NCBI GenBank assembly: GCA_965230795.1
Contig: OZ246020.1
Location: 2,604,001 to 2,668,000 of the forward strand
DNA: 64,000 nucleotides
From: PZPK01 sp965230795
Lineage (GTDB): Bacteria > Pseudomonadota > Gammaproteobacteria > Pseudomonadales > Oleiphilaceae
Reading direction: 5' to 3'
Under the pieces are notes generated by a model, which was given only the letters and a program-made list of their open reading frames with translations, ran no database searches and was not told the origin of the DNA. The position numbers were made by a program, and so were the translations under genes. Each line of letters begins with the position of its first letter. The stretch's first letter is position 1. Below, piece after piece: positions 18,520 to 27,970 of the stretch.

Positions 18520-19764
18520 CTAATCAGCTTTTCCCGAAGTTCCACCAATAACAGTACAATTTCGCCCCTGCTGTTTCGCTTTATACAGGCTTTGATCCGC
18601 CGCCTTGATGACGTCTTCAGGCTTTAAACCTCGCTGGCTGTCACTGGCGCCAATACTAATCGTCACTGACAGTTTCCTGTCCTGTTTGGGCTTGACTTGT
18701 CCACGCTGGCGCTTGCCCGATTCTACATCATCACTTCGGTCATCAGCGCGCAGTACCATTTTATAATTGGCAACGGCTTCTCGTACGGCCTCCAGGTACA
18801 CCTTGATTTCTGCGGCCTCCTGATTTTTAAACACGATGGTGAATTCCTCACCTCCATAACGAAAAGCGCGGCCTCCACCCTTCACGCGGGCTATCTGTGA
18901 CGCCACCATTTTCAACACCTGATCGCCCACATCATGGCCATGGGTGTCATTAAACTTTTTAAAATGATCCACATCGAGCATTGCGATACAGTAACGCCGC
19001 CCAAGGCTCGCCAAGAACTCTTCCAAAGATCGACGCCCAGGTATGCCGGTCAGGGCATCCATATAGGTCACCTGGAAATTGCTTTGCTGAAAAACAATAA
19101 ACAGAGCCAGCAAAAGACTTCCAAACCCATAGGCTGATATGTTGTCAGTGGCAAATTCAAAAAACACGAGGCAGCCCATCAGGGCAGTAATCAGCAGAGC
19201 CTGATCAGCGACCGATTTCCGCCAGCTATAAAGTAGCAACAGCCATACAACCGTTGCGCCATGAAGCAAAGCAAGACCGCTCGAAAACCAATACTGCTTT
19301 TCAAACAAGGTCTGCGATATAAAGGCTGCCTGTGACACTAGGGATTCGGATACCGCATTCAGACTTTCATGCCAAAGCAAACCCGCGGAAACGGCGCTCA
19401 AGACCACAAAGCCAAAGCCCCAGGCGTGCTTTAAACCTTTTTCCGGCCACACGGAGCCAACGATGAGTGTGAAACAGAACCACACATTCAACTGAGCATA
19501 CGCCAGCCATATATGAGGTTCTGACAAGGAAAACTGCAAGCGCTGACGAATAAACCAGAAACTGAACAGCGCCGCTACAACGGCAATAAAAAAGCGAAGC
19601 CGATTGAATATGAAAGTCATACAAAGTAGCACCAGCCCCAGAATATAAGGCAGATTCACCAGTACGGTTTCAGGCATCAAATTCTTCGGGTATAGGGCAA
19701 GTATCGCACCTGCCAGACAAATCATCAGAGGCAGACCGCGCCACAACCTAGCGGTAAAGGACAC
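18520..19764 (-). CDS. Membrane diguanylate cyclase (GGDEF)
   Basis: A 414-residue protein with about seven hydrophobic helices in the first 230 residues and a C-terminal GGDEF domain (about 240-405) that makes cyclic di-GMP. The active-site loop is intact: FRYGGEEFTIVF. The RxxD allosteric I-site expected five residues upstream is not present (KGGG instead), so product feedback inhibition may be absent. A basic, polar insertion (about residues 345-365) lies inside the domain. The start is GTG with an AGGAG site 11 bases upstream. It precedes the hybrid kinase gene on the same strand. Confidence 0.9.
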   Translation of the reverse strand: MSFTARLWRGLPLMICLAGAILALYPKNLMPETVLVNLPYILGLVLLCMTFIFNRLRFFIAVVAALFSFWFIRQRLQFSLSEPHIWLAYAQLNVWFCFTLIVGSVWPEKGLKHAWGFGFVVLSAVSAGLLWHESLNAVSESLVSQAAFISQTLFEKQYWFSSGLALLHGATVVWLLLLYSWRKSVADQALLITALMGCLVFFEFATDNISAYGFGSLLLALFIVFQQSNFQVTYMDALTGIPGRRSLEEFLASLGRRYCIAMLDVDHFKKFNDTHGHDVGDQVLKMVASQIARVKGGGRAFRYGGEEFTIVFKNQEAAEIKVYLEAVREAVANYKMVLRADDRSDDVESGKRQRGQVKPKQDRKLSVTISIGASDSQRGLKPEDVIKAADQSLYKAKQQGRNCTVIGGTSGKAD

Positions 19765-19930
19765 CTTGCGTAGTTCTCCTGATCAAGCAGTTTGAGTTTT
19801 CGATAGCGATTAGTTCATCCACATCAAAGTGTAGACGATATCCCGGGATACTCTGACTAATTCACTGGTGAAGCCCTACGCTTGACCGCTAGAATGAGGC
19901 ATACAACAAAGCAATTAATACCAACTGACT

Positions 19931-21799
19931 ATGCGTATGTTTTCACGGCACCTCAGCAAACTCTCCATCTGTCTTATTATTTTGTCTGGAATGTTATCGC
20001 ACACCCAAGCCTCTTCCAGTGACAGCGACAGCGAACCGAAGCCTCACCATGGTTTTGCTTTATACGGTGACCTCAAGTACCCACCGGGCTTCCCCCATTT
20101 CGACTATGTCAATCCCGACGCACCTAAAGGCGGCCTTCTGCGCCTGATGGGCTTTGGTACCTTCGACACACTAAACCCCTATACCTTAAAAGGCACCAGC
20201 CCCTTCAATACACCGGGGCAATTCATGTACGGTTTTTCTGAACTGAATGAGACCTTGCTGGCAGGTACCGGATCGTACATGCCCTCCGGCGACGAACCCC
20301 AAAGTGCCTATGGTCTGCTGGCTGCATCACTCCGATATCCGGATGATTACAGCTGGGTTGAATTCCAGATAAGAGAGGATGCCCACTTCCACGATAGTCA
20401 TGAAATCGATGCGGAAGATGTCGTGTTTTCCTATCTTACTTTGATTGAAAAAGGCCACCCGCGATTTCAGCAACTGCTTCACGGAGTAGACAGCGTGTCT
20501 GCAAGTTCCGAAAAAGCAGTACGTGTTACCTTCAAGGAAGCGAGACAGCCAGCAAACATTCTCCGCTTTGGCGAAATGCCTGTCTTGCCAAAGCACTTCT
20601 GGCAAGACCGCGATTTTGAAGATTCAACAGAGATCAAACCTTTGCTCAGTGGTCCCTACGCCGTTGGCAAAGTAGAGATGGGCAAATCCATTGAGTTGCT
20701 TCGCCAGCCCGATTTCTGGGGAAACAGGCTGAATATTTACCGCGGACGCTTCAACTTCGACAGGGTTACCATCGATTACTATCGCGACCAAACCGTTGCC
20801 TTCGAAGCCTTCAAATCAAACGACTTTGATCTTTACTACGACTACACAGCCAAAAACTGGGCCCAGGCTTATGACTTCCCTGCCCTCAAAGCGGGGAAAG
20901 TCATCAAGGAAGAAATAGCACATGAGATTCCTTCTGGAACACAGGGCTTCTTTTTTAACAGCCGAAGACCCCTGTTTGAGGATGTGCGTGTTCGGCACGC
21001 TTTAAGCCTGATGTTTGACTTTGAATGGACCAACAAAACCCTCTTTAACGGAGCCTACACCCGCAGTCAAAGCTATTATCCAAATTCAGACTTTTCCGCA
21101 CAGGGGCCACCAAGCGAAGCCGAGATAATTTTGCTGGAGCCTTTCAGAAAAAGCCTGCCACCAGCCATGTTTACAGAAGCCTTTTCCCTGCCTGTCACTC
21201 AAGGTAATGGCCGATTGCGCAGCCAACGCCAACAGGCCCTAAAACTGTTAGACGAAGCGGGATGGGCGCTTCAGGAAGGTAAACTTGTCAACAAGCAATC
21301 GGGAAGCGCTTTTCACTTTGAGATTCTCATCCGTCAAAGTGGTTTGCAGCGTATCCTCTTACCCTATGTAAAAAATCTGGAGCGTATCGGTATCACCGCA
21401 GAGCTGCGCTTACTGGACGCGACCCAATACAAAGTCCGCCTGGATCAATTCGATTTCGATATGATGACCTTCGTGCTGTCCCAGGGTCAGGCTCCCAGTT
21501 TCGAACAACGCGATTACTTTCATTCAACAACCGCTTCACTGGAGGGTAGCAGGAACTATGCAGGGGTTGCCTTACCTGTTGTTGATCATCTGCTTGCTGC
21601 AGTGCTCGCTGCTGAATCCCGCTCACAGTTAATCACCGCGATGCGAGCATTGGACCGCGTCTTGCTCTGGCATCATTTTATCGTTCCCAACTGGCATCTC
21701 GATTATCACCGACTCGCCTATTGGAACAGTTTTGAGCGTCCATCCTTGCAACCACCTTATGTGTTAGGGATCGACACCTGGTGGAGCAAAGTGGAGTAG
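19931..21799 (+). CDS. YejA-like peptide ABC-transporter substrate-binding protein
   Basis: A 622-residue periplasmic binding protein of the SBP_bac_5 family. An N-terminal signal peptide (hydrophobic SICLIILSGMLSHTQA) is visible. The YejA-type opening HGFALYGDLKYPPGFPHFDYVNPDAPKGG follows in the native sequence, and the motif FGTFDTLNPYTLKG is typical of oligopeptide/murein-peptide binders. No permease or ATPase genes are adjacent, so it is an orphan here and must share a transporter encoded elsewhere, or act alone. The ligand is probably a peptide. Confidence 0.85.
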   Translation: MRMFSRHLSKLSICLIILSGMLSHTQASSSDSDSEPKPHHGFALYGDLKYPPGFPHFDYVNPDAPKGGLLRLMGFGTFDTLNPYTLKGTSPFNTPGQFMYGFSELNETLLAGTGSYMPSGDEPQSAYGLLAASLRYPDDYSWVEFQIREDAHFHDSHEIDAEDVVFSYLTLIEKGHPRFQQLLHGVDSVSASSEKAVRVTFKEARQPANILRFGEMPVLPKHFWQDRDFEDSTEIKPLLSGPYAVGKVEMGKSIELLRQPDFWGNRLNIYRGRFNFDRVTIDYYRDQTVAFEAFKSNDFDLYYDYTAKNWAQAYDFPALKAGKVIKEEIAHEIPSGTQGFFFNSRRPLFEDVRVRHALSLMFDFEWTNKTLFNGAYTRSQSYYPNSDFSAQGPPSEAEIILLEPFRKSLPPAMFTEAFSLPVTQGNGRLRSQRQQALKLLDEAGWALQEGKLVNKQSGSAFHFEILIRQSGLQRILLPYVKNLERIGITAELRLLDATQYKVRLDQFDFDMMTFVLSQGQAPSFEQRDYFHSTTASLEGSRNYAGVALPVVDHLLAAVLAAESRSQLITAMRALDRVLLWHHFIVPNWHLDYHRLAYWNSFERPSLQPPYVLGIDTWWSKVE

Positions 21800-21904
21800 C
21801 AATAAGTACAAAACATCTCACACTCATAGTCTGGCTTGCATGTCTAAAAACTGTCACATGGAGGTCGTAGACTGCGTTCGCCTCTATCGGTAATCGGAGC
21901 TGCT

Positions 21905-22414
21905 TTGAAAAAGTATATTTATCTCATTCGTCACGCCAAATCTTCATGGAAGGATCCCGAGCTGGCCGACCGCGAACGCCCCCTTAACAAACGCGGTCAC
22001 CGCAATGCCGCCGAGATGTCGGCCAGACTGGCCCATTTTATCAAGCATCCAGACCTGATTATCTCCAGTCCTGCTAAACGCTCACTGACAACAGCCCACT
22101 ACTTTGCCAGCGAGCTTGACTATCCTGCCTTTGATATTCAGGTGGACGAACGTCTGTATTTCTGCGGATTGAAAGGGGAGCTCAAGGTCATCAAAGCATT
22201 ACCTGAGACCGTGCAGAGTGTCATCATATTCGGTCATAACCCGGACATCAGTGAGCTGCTGAATTTTCTAAGCCCGGAAAAATATGAGGCGATGCCAACC
22301 TGCACCGTTGCGAAACTCAAGCTCAAACAACTGTTGTGGAAGGACATTGATAATGCTTGTGCGGAAATAAAATTTATTGAAGCTCCGAAACGTTCTCTGG
22401 AGCGAGTAGCCTGA
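21905..22414 (+). CDS. sixA: Phosphohistidine phosphatase SixA
   Basis: A 169-residue cytoplasmic phosphatase with the histidine-phosphatase RHG-type motif (LIRHAKSSWKDPELADRERPLNKRG). In E. coli SixA removes phosphate from phosphohistidine in the nitrogen phosphotransferase system and from ArcB. The second conserved histidine is in FGHNPDISELL. The start codon is TTG, supported by a GGAG site seven bases upstream; no ATG is placed correctly. Its stop codon lies inside a hairpin shared with the convergent acetyl-CoA hydrolase gene. Confidence 0.9.
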   Translation: MKKYIYLIRHAKSSWKDPELADRERPLNKRGHRNAAEMSARLAHFIKHPDLIISSPAKRSLTTAHYFASELDYPAFDIQVDERLYFCGLKGELKVIKALPETVQSVIIFGHNPDISELLNFLSPEKYEAMPTCTVAKLKLKQLLWKDIDNACAEIKFIEAPKRSLERVA

Positions 22415-22442
22415 ACGAGTGGCGCTTGCTGCCACCCGTTCA
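22412..22442. terminator. Hairpin between convergent sixA and acetyl-CoA hydrolase genes
   Basis: A 12-position stem with one mismatch pairs 22412-22423 with 22431-22442 around a 7-base loop, starting at the sixA stop codon. No T-run follows on the plus strand, so it is only a likely bidirectional terminator. Confidence 0.4.
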
Positions 22443-22452
22443 AAGCCATAGT

Positions 22453-24612
22453 TTACATTGGCTTCAGGTAGCCATTTTCTTCAAGTTCAACCAAAAGCAG
22501 ATGTTGCAGAATCTTGTCCCGGGTCGTGTCCGGATGAGACAGACTTAAACGTTCCAGGAACGGTTTTGCTTCGGTTGCATCTACCTTGTGGATATAGGCT
22601 CGAATCACGGCCTTGATCATATCCCGAGGTCGCTCCATCATCGACTTGATGTCCTTCAGGCTTTTGCCGAGGGCAATTTCTTCATCGGTGAAATCACATC
22701 CCAACGGGAATGGAGGGAAATATCCCTGCTCTCTCAGTTTCGCAATGCGCGCCGCAACACGTTCGGGCACGTTGTGTCGATAACGTTCCGGTACAACATA
22801 GTCTTCCCTCACTTTGCCATGCGCCTTCATTTCCGCCAACAGCGATTCCTGGAAGCGCGAGTCCGCGACTTCTATCAATGCGATGGCCACTTCTTCATCG
22901 GTTTTACCACGCAAATCTGCGATGCCGTATTCTGTGACGATTATATCTCTCAGGTGACGCGGAATGGTAATATGGCCATAGTGCGGAACGATGTTGGATT
23001 TGAGGTTTTTCCCACTTCCGCGCGTACTGCGCACGCACAATATAGAACGGGCATCGGGCAAGGCATGCCCCATACACACGAAGTTATACTGACCACCCAC
23101 ACCGCTAACGACGGTACCATCTTCGAGTCCATCCGATACAACCGCACCACTTAAGGTGACCATCATGCCCGTATTGATAAAGCGCGCATGTTTGCGCTGC
23201 TCCGTCAGCAGCTCCGTGTTGTAACTCAGCTGGTTAATATGGCCGACGCTGGACATACAGATCTTTTCATTCTGTTCTCTGGTCATACTCCTCAAGGCTT
23301 CATAGAAATCCTGCGGTCCCAGGTAGAAACCGCCGTGCATGTATATGCCCCCTTTGAGCGCCTTACCCAAACACAGCTCACAGACCTTCTGATAATTTTC
23401 AGCTTCTCTAAGATCCGTGGAAAAAAGCTCGCCCCCTACACTGAGCTGATCATCTTTCCAGCTCACCTGCTCATTGAAAATTCCCCAGTGCTGCAAGTAA
23501 ATGAAGTCCGAATGACACAGGTGATGGCTGATCACCGATTCGTCCAGTAACACTTTCAGTGTGTCGGCTGACACCTCTTTGGTGATTTTCCCCGCATTGA
23601 TCAGGCGCTGTAGATCGAGGTCATCAAAAACTTCCCGTTTGACAATGCCGCTTCGTATCAGATGCATAAATCCATTGACGAACATTTCGCTGGAACCGTA
23701 AATGCCCTTTTCGAACGGCTCCGAGCCGCCAAATTCCTCTAGCAAAGCCTCATCCACATCACAATCTTCCAGCACCTGTTTATAGATACCGTTATGTTCG
23801 TGGCGCAGCTGACAGGCATATACAATCGCATCCCCCAAAGAACCGATACCAATCTGCAAGGTACCACCATCCTTGATGAGCGTGCTGGCATAAAAGCCAG
23901 CCATATAATCCGGGTTGGGCACCGACATGTTGGGGGGAGCAAACAGCTTGGTGTCGTAAGCCGGATTGGAGACAACAAAATCAAAATAATCTTCATCAAC
24001 CATGGCGCGGTTGTACATAAAAGGCAATTCAGAATGCGTCTGTGCAACAGTGACAATGGTTTTGCCCTTCTTGCGTTCCTCCTGAATGATTGGCATCACG
24101 TCGAGGGTGACATCAGTATTACTACTCAGACTCAACTTGTTTTTGCCATCGACTTCACGGGCACTGACCAGTTGAGCCAGAACGTTAACACCATTGATCA
24201 TCAAGTCCCGGGCAACGAAGGTATAGTTACTGGAAATATAGTTGCGCTGGGCACTGGCCACGTTTTTCATGGCACCGGCCTTGAAGTAGAACTCGGACAC
24301 CGTAACATTGTCGGGGAGCGACTGGTTACGCACGGCCTTGGCATATTCCAACTCTTCGTAGTCGCCAAACAGTCGCTCAACGAAAGGCACCAGAAACTTT
24401 GCCTCCATATCATTTTTGGGCCGAGGCTTTTCCAGCGAGAGTGCGGTGATAATCCTTAGTGATATGGAAGGGTCACTGACTGCCCTGCGATAGAAGGCAT
24501 TAACCAGCTGATTCGGCTTGCCCAGGCCGAGCGGCAGGCCCAATACAATTTTCTTTCCTACTTTAGCGATGACCTGATCGACACATTGTTCGACCTCATT
24601 CAGACGTTCCAT
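22453..24612 (-). CDS. Acetyl-CoA hydrolase/CoA-transferase family protein
   Basis: A 719-residue enzyme of the large acetyl-CoA hydrolase/transferase family, which moves CoA between short carboxylic acids or hydrolyses acetyl-CoA. The N-terminal half begins with KKIVLGLPLGLGKPNQLVNA. The C-terminal half contains GHINQLSYNTE and VTEYGIADLRGKTDEE, the latter holding the expected catalytic glutamate, and SGVGGQYNFV. A GGAG ribosome site precedes the ATG. It is alone on its strand, convergent to sixA. The exact acyl substrate is not readable. Confidence 0.85.
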   Translation of the reverse strand: MERLNEVEQCVDQVIAKVGKKIVLGLPLGLGKPNQLVNAFYRRAVSDPSISLRIITALSLEKPRPKNDMEAKFLVPFVERLFGDYEELEYAKAVRNQSLPDNVTVSEFYFKAGAMKNVASAQRNYISSNYTFVARDLMINGVNVLAQLVSAREVDGKNKLSLSSNTDVTLDVMPIIQEERKKGKTIVTVAQTHSELPFMYNRAMVDEDYFDFVVSNPAYDTKLFAPPNMSVPNPDYMAGFYASTLIKDGGTLQIGIGSLGDAIVYACQLRHEHNGIYKQVLEDCDVDEALLEEFGGSEPFEKGIYGSSEMFVNGFMHLIRSGIVKREVFDDLDLQRLINAGKITKEVSADTLKVLLDESVISHHLCHSDFIYLQHWGIFNEQVSWKDDQLSVGGELFSTDLREAENYQKVCELCLGKALKGGIYMHGGFYLGPQDFYEALRSMTREQNEKICMSSVGHINQLSYNTELLTEQRKHARFINTGMMVTLSGAVVSDGLEDGTVVSGVGGQYNFVCMGHALPDARSILCVRSTRGSGKNLKSNIVPHYGHITIPRHLRDIIVTEYGIADLRGKTDEEVAIALIEVADSRFQESLLAEMKAHGKVREDYVVPERYRHNVPERVAARIAKLREQGYFPPFPLGCDFTDEEIALGKSLKDIKSMMERPRDMIKAVIRAYIHKVDATEAKPFLERLSLSHPDTTRDKILQHLLLVELEENGYLKPM

Positions 24613-24751
24613 GCGAGCTCCTTATCTCTATTTTTCTAACCCGTGCATTGGCTGACTGCTTAGACTCCCGGACAGGCCATTTTCTGTTTTAACGCGAATT
24701 ACCAAAGGACTGTAACAAGTCTATCCATCAAGTCCGATGACTTAGATCAAC

Positions 24752-25246
24752 TTAATGATCCGTGTGTTTGCTGTGCAGCATTTCCACGTGCGGAATGCCA
24801 TCTTCATCATAGGGATCAGATACCGTCCTGAAATTAAAATCTGCATAAAAGCGTTGCAGGTGTGATTGTGCGGAAATGCGAATCGAAGCCTTTGGCCACA
24901 GTCTGTCGCAATGAACCAGAGCCTCGGTTAACAACCGCCGTCCCAAACCATTTCCCCGAGCCGAAAGCGAGGTCGCAACCCGCCCGATTGATGCCTCGGC
25001 ATATTTGACTCCCGGAGCCAGTAGTCGGCAATAGGCTTCTACTTCATATGCGTATGAGCCATGTTGCGATGAGCGCTGGCCAATAACATGCCAGGCGGTG
25101 CGATCAACATCATCCATGTCCGGATAAATACAGTTTTGCTCAATGACAAAAACATCCTGCCTCAGTTTGAGCAAAGCATAGAGCTCGTTATTCGAGAGCT
25201 GTTCAAAACTCGCACATTTCCAGGTCGAATCCACTGGCTTACCCAT
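24752..25246 (-). CDS. elaA: ElaA-family GNAT N-acetyltransferase
   Basis: A 164-residue acetyltransferase of the ElaA subfamily. The characteristic start LSNNELYALLKLRQDVFVIEQNCIYPDMDDVD is present, and the acetyl-CoA pyrophosphate loop appears as GRVATSLSARGNGLGRRLL. ElaA proteins are widespread GNATs of unknown physiological substrate. The C-terminal QSHLQRFYADFNF matches the family. It lies upstream of the acetyl-CoA hydrolase gene on the same strand, 139 bases away, so joint transcription is possible but unproven. Confidence 0.85.
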   Translation of the reverse strand: MGKPVDSTWKCASFEQLSNNELYALLKLRQDVFVIEQNCIYPDMDDVDRTAWHVIGQRSSQHGSYAYEVEAYCRLLAPGVKYAEASIGRVATSLSARGNGLGRRLLTEALVHCDRLWPKASIRISAQSHLQRFYADFNFRTVSDPYDEDGIPHVEMLHSKHTDH

Positions 25247-25610
25247 CCTTTACCGCTAAAGTCCTGAAGACATTGTCCCCATGACGCAATTTCCCGGCAT
25301 CCACTAAAAACCCCACACAGATTTCATTTGACCATTTGCAGCCAGATGGAATCAATGACCTGATAACATCAATACAATATCCGTTCTCCCTCTACCCTTT
25401 CTCCTTGTTGTTATTCGCCGGCAGACAGACTTAAGCGTAAGCGCCGGATTTTCCTCTCGCATCAAAAAACCCCAATCCTCAGAAAGTTCGGAATCTCCCG
25501 ACTAAAAGTTTCAATTTCGACGGGTTTGTATGAAATAATACGGCTCCGAATTACAGGCCACATCAATGCATCAAAGACATGGCCTGCTGCGCTTCAACAA
25601 AGGATATGTA
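25247..25610. other. Intergenic region before the acyltransferase gene
   Basis: No gene is supported in this 364-base stretch. It should hold the promoters of the divergent elaA and acyltransferase genes. I see a TTGACC (25328-25333) without a good -10 partner and a GC-rich weak hairpin near 25419-25455, neither convincing. Confidence 0.4.
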
Positions 25611-26426
25611 ATGGGTTTCAAGTCATTTCTGAAAGATAAACTGGTGTCCAAAGAACTGGACAAGCACCTGGATCGCATTGAAAAGCCGGTGGGTAGCCTG
25701 GGTTATGATCCCTGGGGATTCAATGCCGAAACCAACAAGATCGTCTTCGCCCTGTTTGCAGGCATCTACAATAAATATTTTCGTGTCGAAACCCACGGTA
25801 TTGAACATGTACCGGACAAAGGGCCGGTACTGATCATAGCCAATCACAGTGGTCAGCTCCCCATCGACGGTACGCTGATCGGCTATGCCGTCGCCAACCG
25901 CAAGCACGCACCTCGATTTCCCCGGGCCATGATTGAACGTTTTTTCCCGACCGTTCCCTTTCTCGGCAATTTTCTCAACCAGGTAGGCGCTGTGCTGGGC
26001 GACCCGATTAACTGCGCCCGTATGCTTGAAAACGGAGAAGCCGTGATTGTGTTTCCTGAAGGTGTGCGGGGTTCAGGCAAGCTTTACAAGGACAGATATC
26101 AGCTCAAACGCTTCGGCAATGGTTTTGTCCATTTGGCAATGAAACACAACACCCCCATCGTACCCGTTGGTGTGGTCGGTTGTGAGGAAACCATTCCTGC
26201 CATTGCCAATATCAAACCCCTTGCCAAGTTGCTGGGTGTACCCTACGTGCCGGTAGCTCTGCCTTTTGTTTTTCCCGCCAAGGTTATTCTCAACTTTGGT
26301 AAGCCCATTTATTTTGAAAACGAGGAGCTGACAGAAGAACAGGTTACCCGACGAGTGGAAAAAGTTAAAAGCGCCATCAGCGGACTTATCGCGAAGGGAT
26401 TGGAAGAAAGGGAGAGCATTTTTTAA
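25611..26426 (+). CDS. Lysophospholipid acyltransferase-like (PlsC family) protein
   Basis: A 271-residue membrane-associated acyltransferase of the LPLAT superfamily, probably acylating a lysophospholipid or other acceptor. The active-site block is IANHSGQLPIDG, with His and Asp spaced as in the MGAT-like LPLAT branch rather than the strict HX4D of PlsC. The substrate-binding block is FPEGVRGSGKLYKDRYQLKRFG. I chose the ATG at 25611 because AAGGA lies eight bases before it; the upstream ATG at 25566 has none. Its stop overlaps the next gene's start (TAATG), indicating translational coupling to the epimerase. Confidence 0.85.
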   Translation: MGFKSFLKDKLVSKELDKHLDRIEKPVGSLGYDPWGFNAETNKIVFALFAGIYNKYFRVETHGIEHVPDKGPVLIIANHSGQLPIDGTLIGYAVANRKHAPRFPRAMIERFFPTVPFLGNFLNQVGAVLGDPINCARMLENGEAVIVFPEGVRGSGKLYKDRYQLKRFGNGFVHLAMKHNTPIVPVGVVGCEETIPAIANIKPLAKLLGVPYVPVALPFVFPAKVILNFGKPIYFENEELTEEQVTRRVEKVKSAISGLIAKGLEERESIF

Positions 26427-27394
26427 TGGCAACGACGACTAAATCAACGCGTTCTATCCTGCAGAAGAAAAAAACCGTTTTGGTCACTGGAGCTGCCGGC
26501 TCCCTGGCCCAACAGGTCATCAATCGATTGAGGGATTCTTATCAGATAGTGGCCGTAGACTTCCGCGAACTAACCTATCTCAGCGATGACATACCGAGCT
26601 ATAAACTGGATTTTAATAAACGGGTATTTGAAGACCTGTTCAAGACCTATGATTTCGACAGTGTTATTCACCTGGGACGAATCTCTTCAAGCGAAGAAAC
26701 CCGCCTGCGCCGCTACAATGCGAACGTGCTTGGCACTCAAAAGCTGCTGGACTTGAGCCACAAGTACGGCATAGGCAACGTTATCGTATTGTCTACCTAT
26801 CACGTTTATGGGGCCTCCGCATACAACCCGGCACTAATTGATGAAACCGCCCCCTTGAAAGCCGCAGAGCTGACAATGGACCTTGTGGATTCGGTAGAGC
26901 TTGAGAACCTGGCCAATATCTACCTGTGGCGCTACCCGGACCTGAACATCACCATACTGCGCCCCTGTAATATCGTCGGGCCCGGTGTCAAAAACACTAT
27001 CAGCCGTCTGCTATCGAGCCATTATGCTCCGGCCCTGCTGGGATTCTCGCCGATCATGCAGTTCATTCACATCGATGACATGGCGGATGCCATCGCAATC
27101 GCTCATACCAAATGCAAGCGTGGCGTTTATAACGTCGCGCCTGCCGATTGGATCGCCTATCAGGATGCCCTGGAACAATGCGGATGCACTCCTATCCCTT
27201 TGCTTTCAGTACCGCCCATTCTGCCGAAAATGATCACCAAAGTGCTGAACCTTAAGATGTTCCCGAGCTATCTGGTGAACTACTTTAAATATCCAGTGGT
27301 GATTAACGGAAAAGCCTTTGAGGAGAAATTCGGCTTCAAACCGAAACGTCCATTGAAGGAAATATTCAGAACCTATCGTGAACTGAAGGATTAG
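26426..27394 (+). CDS. NAD-dependent epimerase/dehydratase (extended SDR)
   Basis: A 322-residue extended short-chain dehydrogenase/reductase. The Rossmann motif VTGAAGSLAQQV lies at about residues 20-31. The active-site region STYHVYGAS resembles SDR proteins in which the usual YxxxK is modified: the tyrosine of HVYGAS is present but the lysine is not obvious. It overlaps the acyltransferase stop by one base, so the two proteins are made together and probably act on the same lipid or glycolipid. Substrate is unknown. Confidence 0.82.
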   Translation: MATTTKSTRSILQKKKTVLVTGAAGSLAQQVINRLRDSYQIVAVDFRELTYLSDDIPSYKLDFNKRVFEDLFKTYDFDSVIHLGRISSSEETRLRRYNANVLGTQKLLDLSHKYGIGNVIVLSTYHVYGASAYNPALIDETAPLKAAELTMDLVDSVELENLANIYLWRYPDLNITILRPCNIVGPGVKNTISRLLSSHYAPALLGFSPIMQFIHIDDMADAIAIAHTKCKRGVYNVAPADWIAYQDALEQCGCTPIPLLSVPPILPKMITKVLNLKMFPSYLVNYFKYPVVINGKAFEEKFGFKPKRPLKEIFRTYRELKD

Positions 27395-27410
27395 CTATTC
27401 TTATGGTAAA

Positions 27411-27442
27411 TACGCAGGACTGTTGGCAGCAAGTCCTGCGTA
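27411..27442. terminator. Hairpin after the epimerase gene
   Basis: An 11-bp perfect stem pairs 27411-27421 with 27432-27442 around a 10-base loop, between the convergent epimerase and DUF4404 genes. The following plus-strand sequence is only moderately T-rich, so it may serve both directions weakly. Confidence 0.5.
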
Positions 27443-27483
27443 TACTTCTCTTTAGTAGCAGATTCCCATTACTGACTGTTCTT

Positions 27484-27738
27484 TCAAACCCCGATGTTCT
27501 TCAGGGTATCCAGAATCTGTCGCACAACCACCGCAGCTTTAGGGTGCTCCTCTTCAATCTCGGTAACGTACATTTCAACCGCTTCAACAAAGCTGGGTTC
27601 CACTGGTTCTTCCTCCCCCAACTCATGTATATGTGATTCCAGTTGCTGCATCAGGTTGCTTTGTTCCGGGCTGGTTAAGTCATTGCCAAAACGGTCGTGC
27701 AGGTCACTGATTAGGGCTAGCGCTTTTTCTTTAGGCAT
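27484..27738 (-). CDS. DUF4404 family small protein
   Basis: An 84-residue acidic cytoplasmic protein that resembles the DUF4404 family, found as small proteins in many gammaproteobacteria with no known function. It is helical and glutamate-rich (ESHIHELGEEEPVEP). The ATG start is followed by a family-like opening, MPKEKALALISDLHDRF. It converges with the epimerase gene across a hairpin. Confidence 0.75.
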   Translation of the reverse strand: MPKEKALALISDLHDRFGNDLTSPEQSNLMQQLESHIHELGEEEPVEPSFVEAVEMYVTEIEEEHPKAAVVVRQILDTLKNIGV

Positions 27739-27893
27739 CCTTGATCTCCAAGTCAGGGGTTAAACGAACCTTACTTCAAATTAGTGCCTTTTTGGCAAGC
27801 GGTAAAGTCCGTTTTCATCCTGGCGGTATGTTTGACTGACAGTGATCAATTCAGGTTCTTATATTTTGTGCGGCATATGATAAATAACAAAAT

Positions 27894-27939
27894 TAAAAAA
27901 GCCGACGTTACATGCCTTTCTCAAAGCATGAACGCCGGC
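27894..27939 (-). terminator. Intrinsic terminator of the PA14/TSP3 lipoprotein gene
   Basis: On the minus strand, downstream of the stop at 27971, arms at 27939-27926 and 27915-27901 pair almost fully (one mismatch, one bulge) around a 10-base loop. A run of six Ts follows (27900-27895). Confidence 0.8.
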
Positions 27940-27970
27940 CTAAAACAGCCTAATAGGGAATCTTCAGCAT

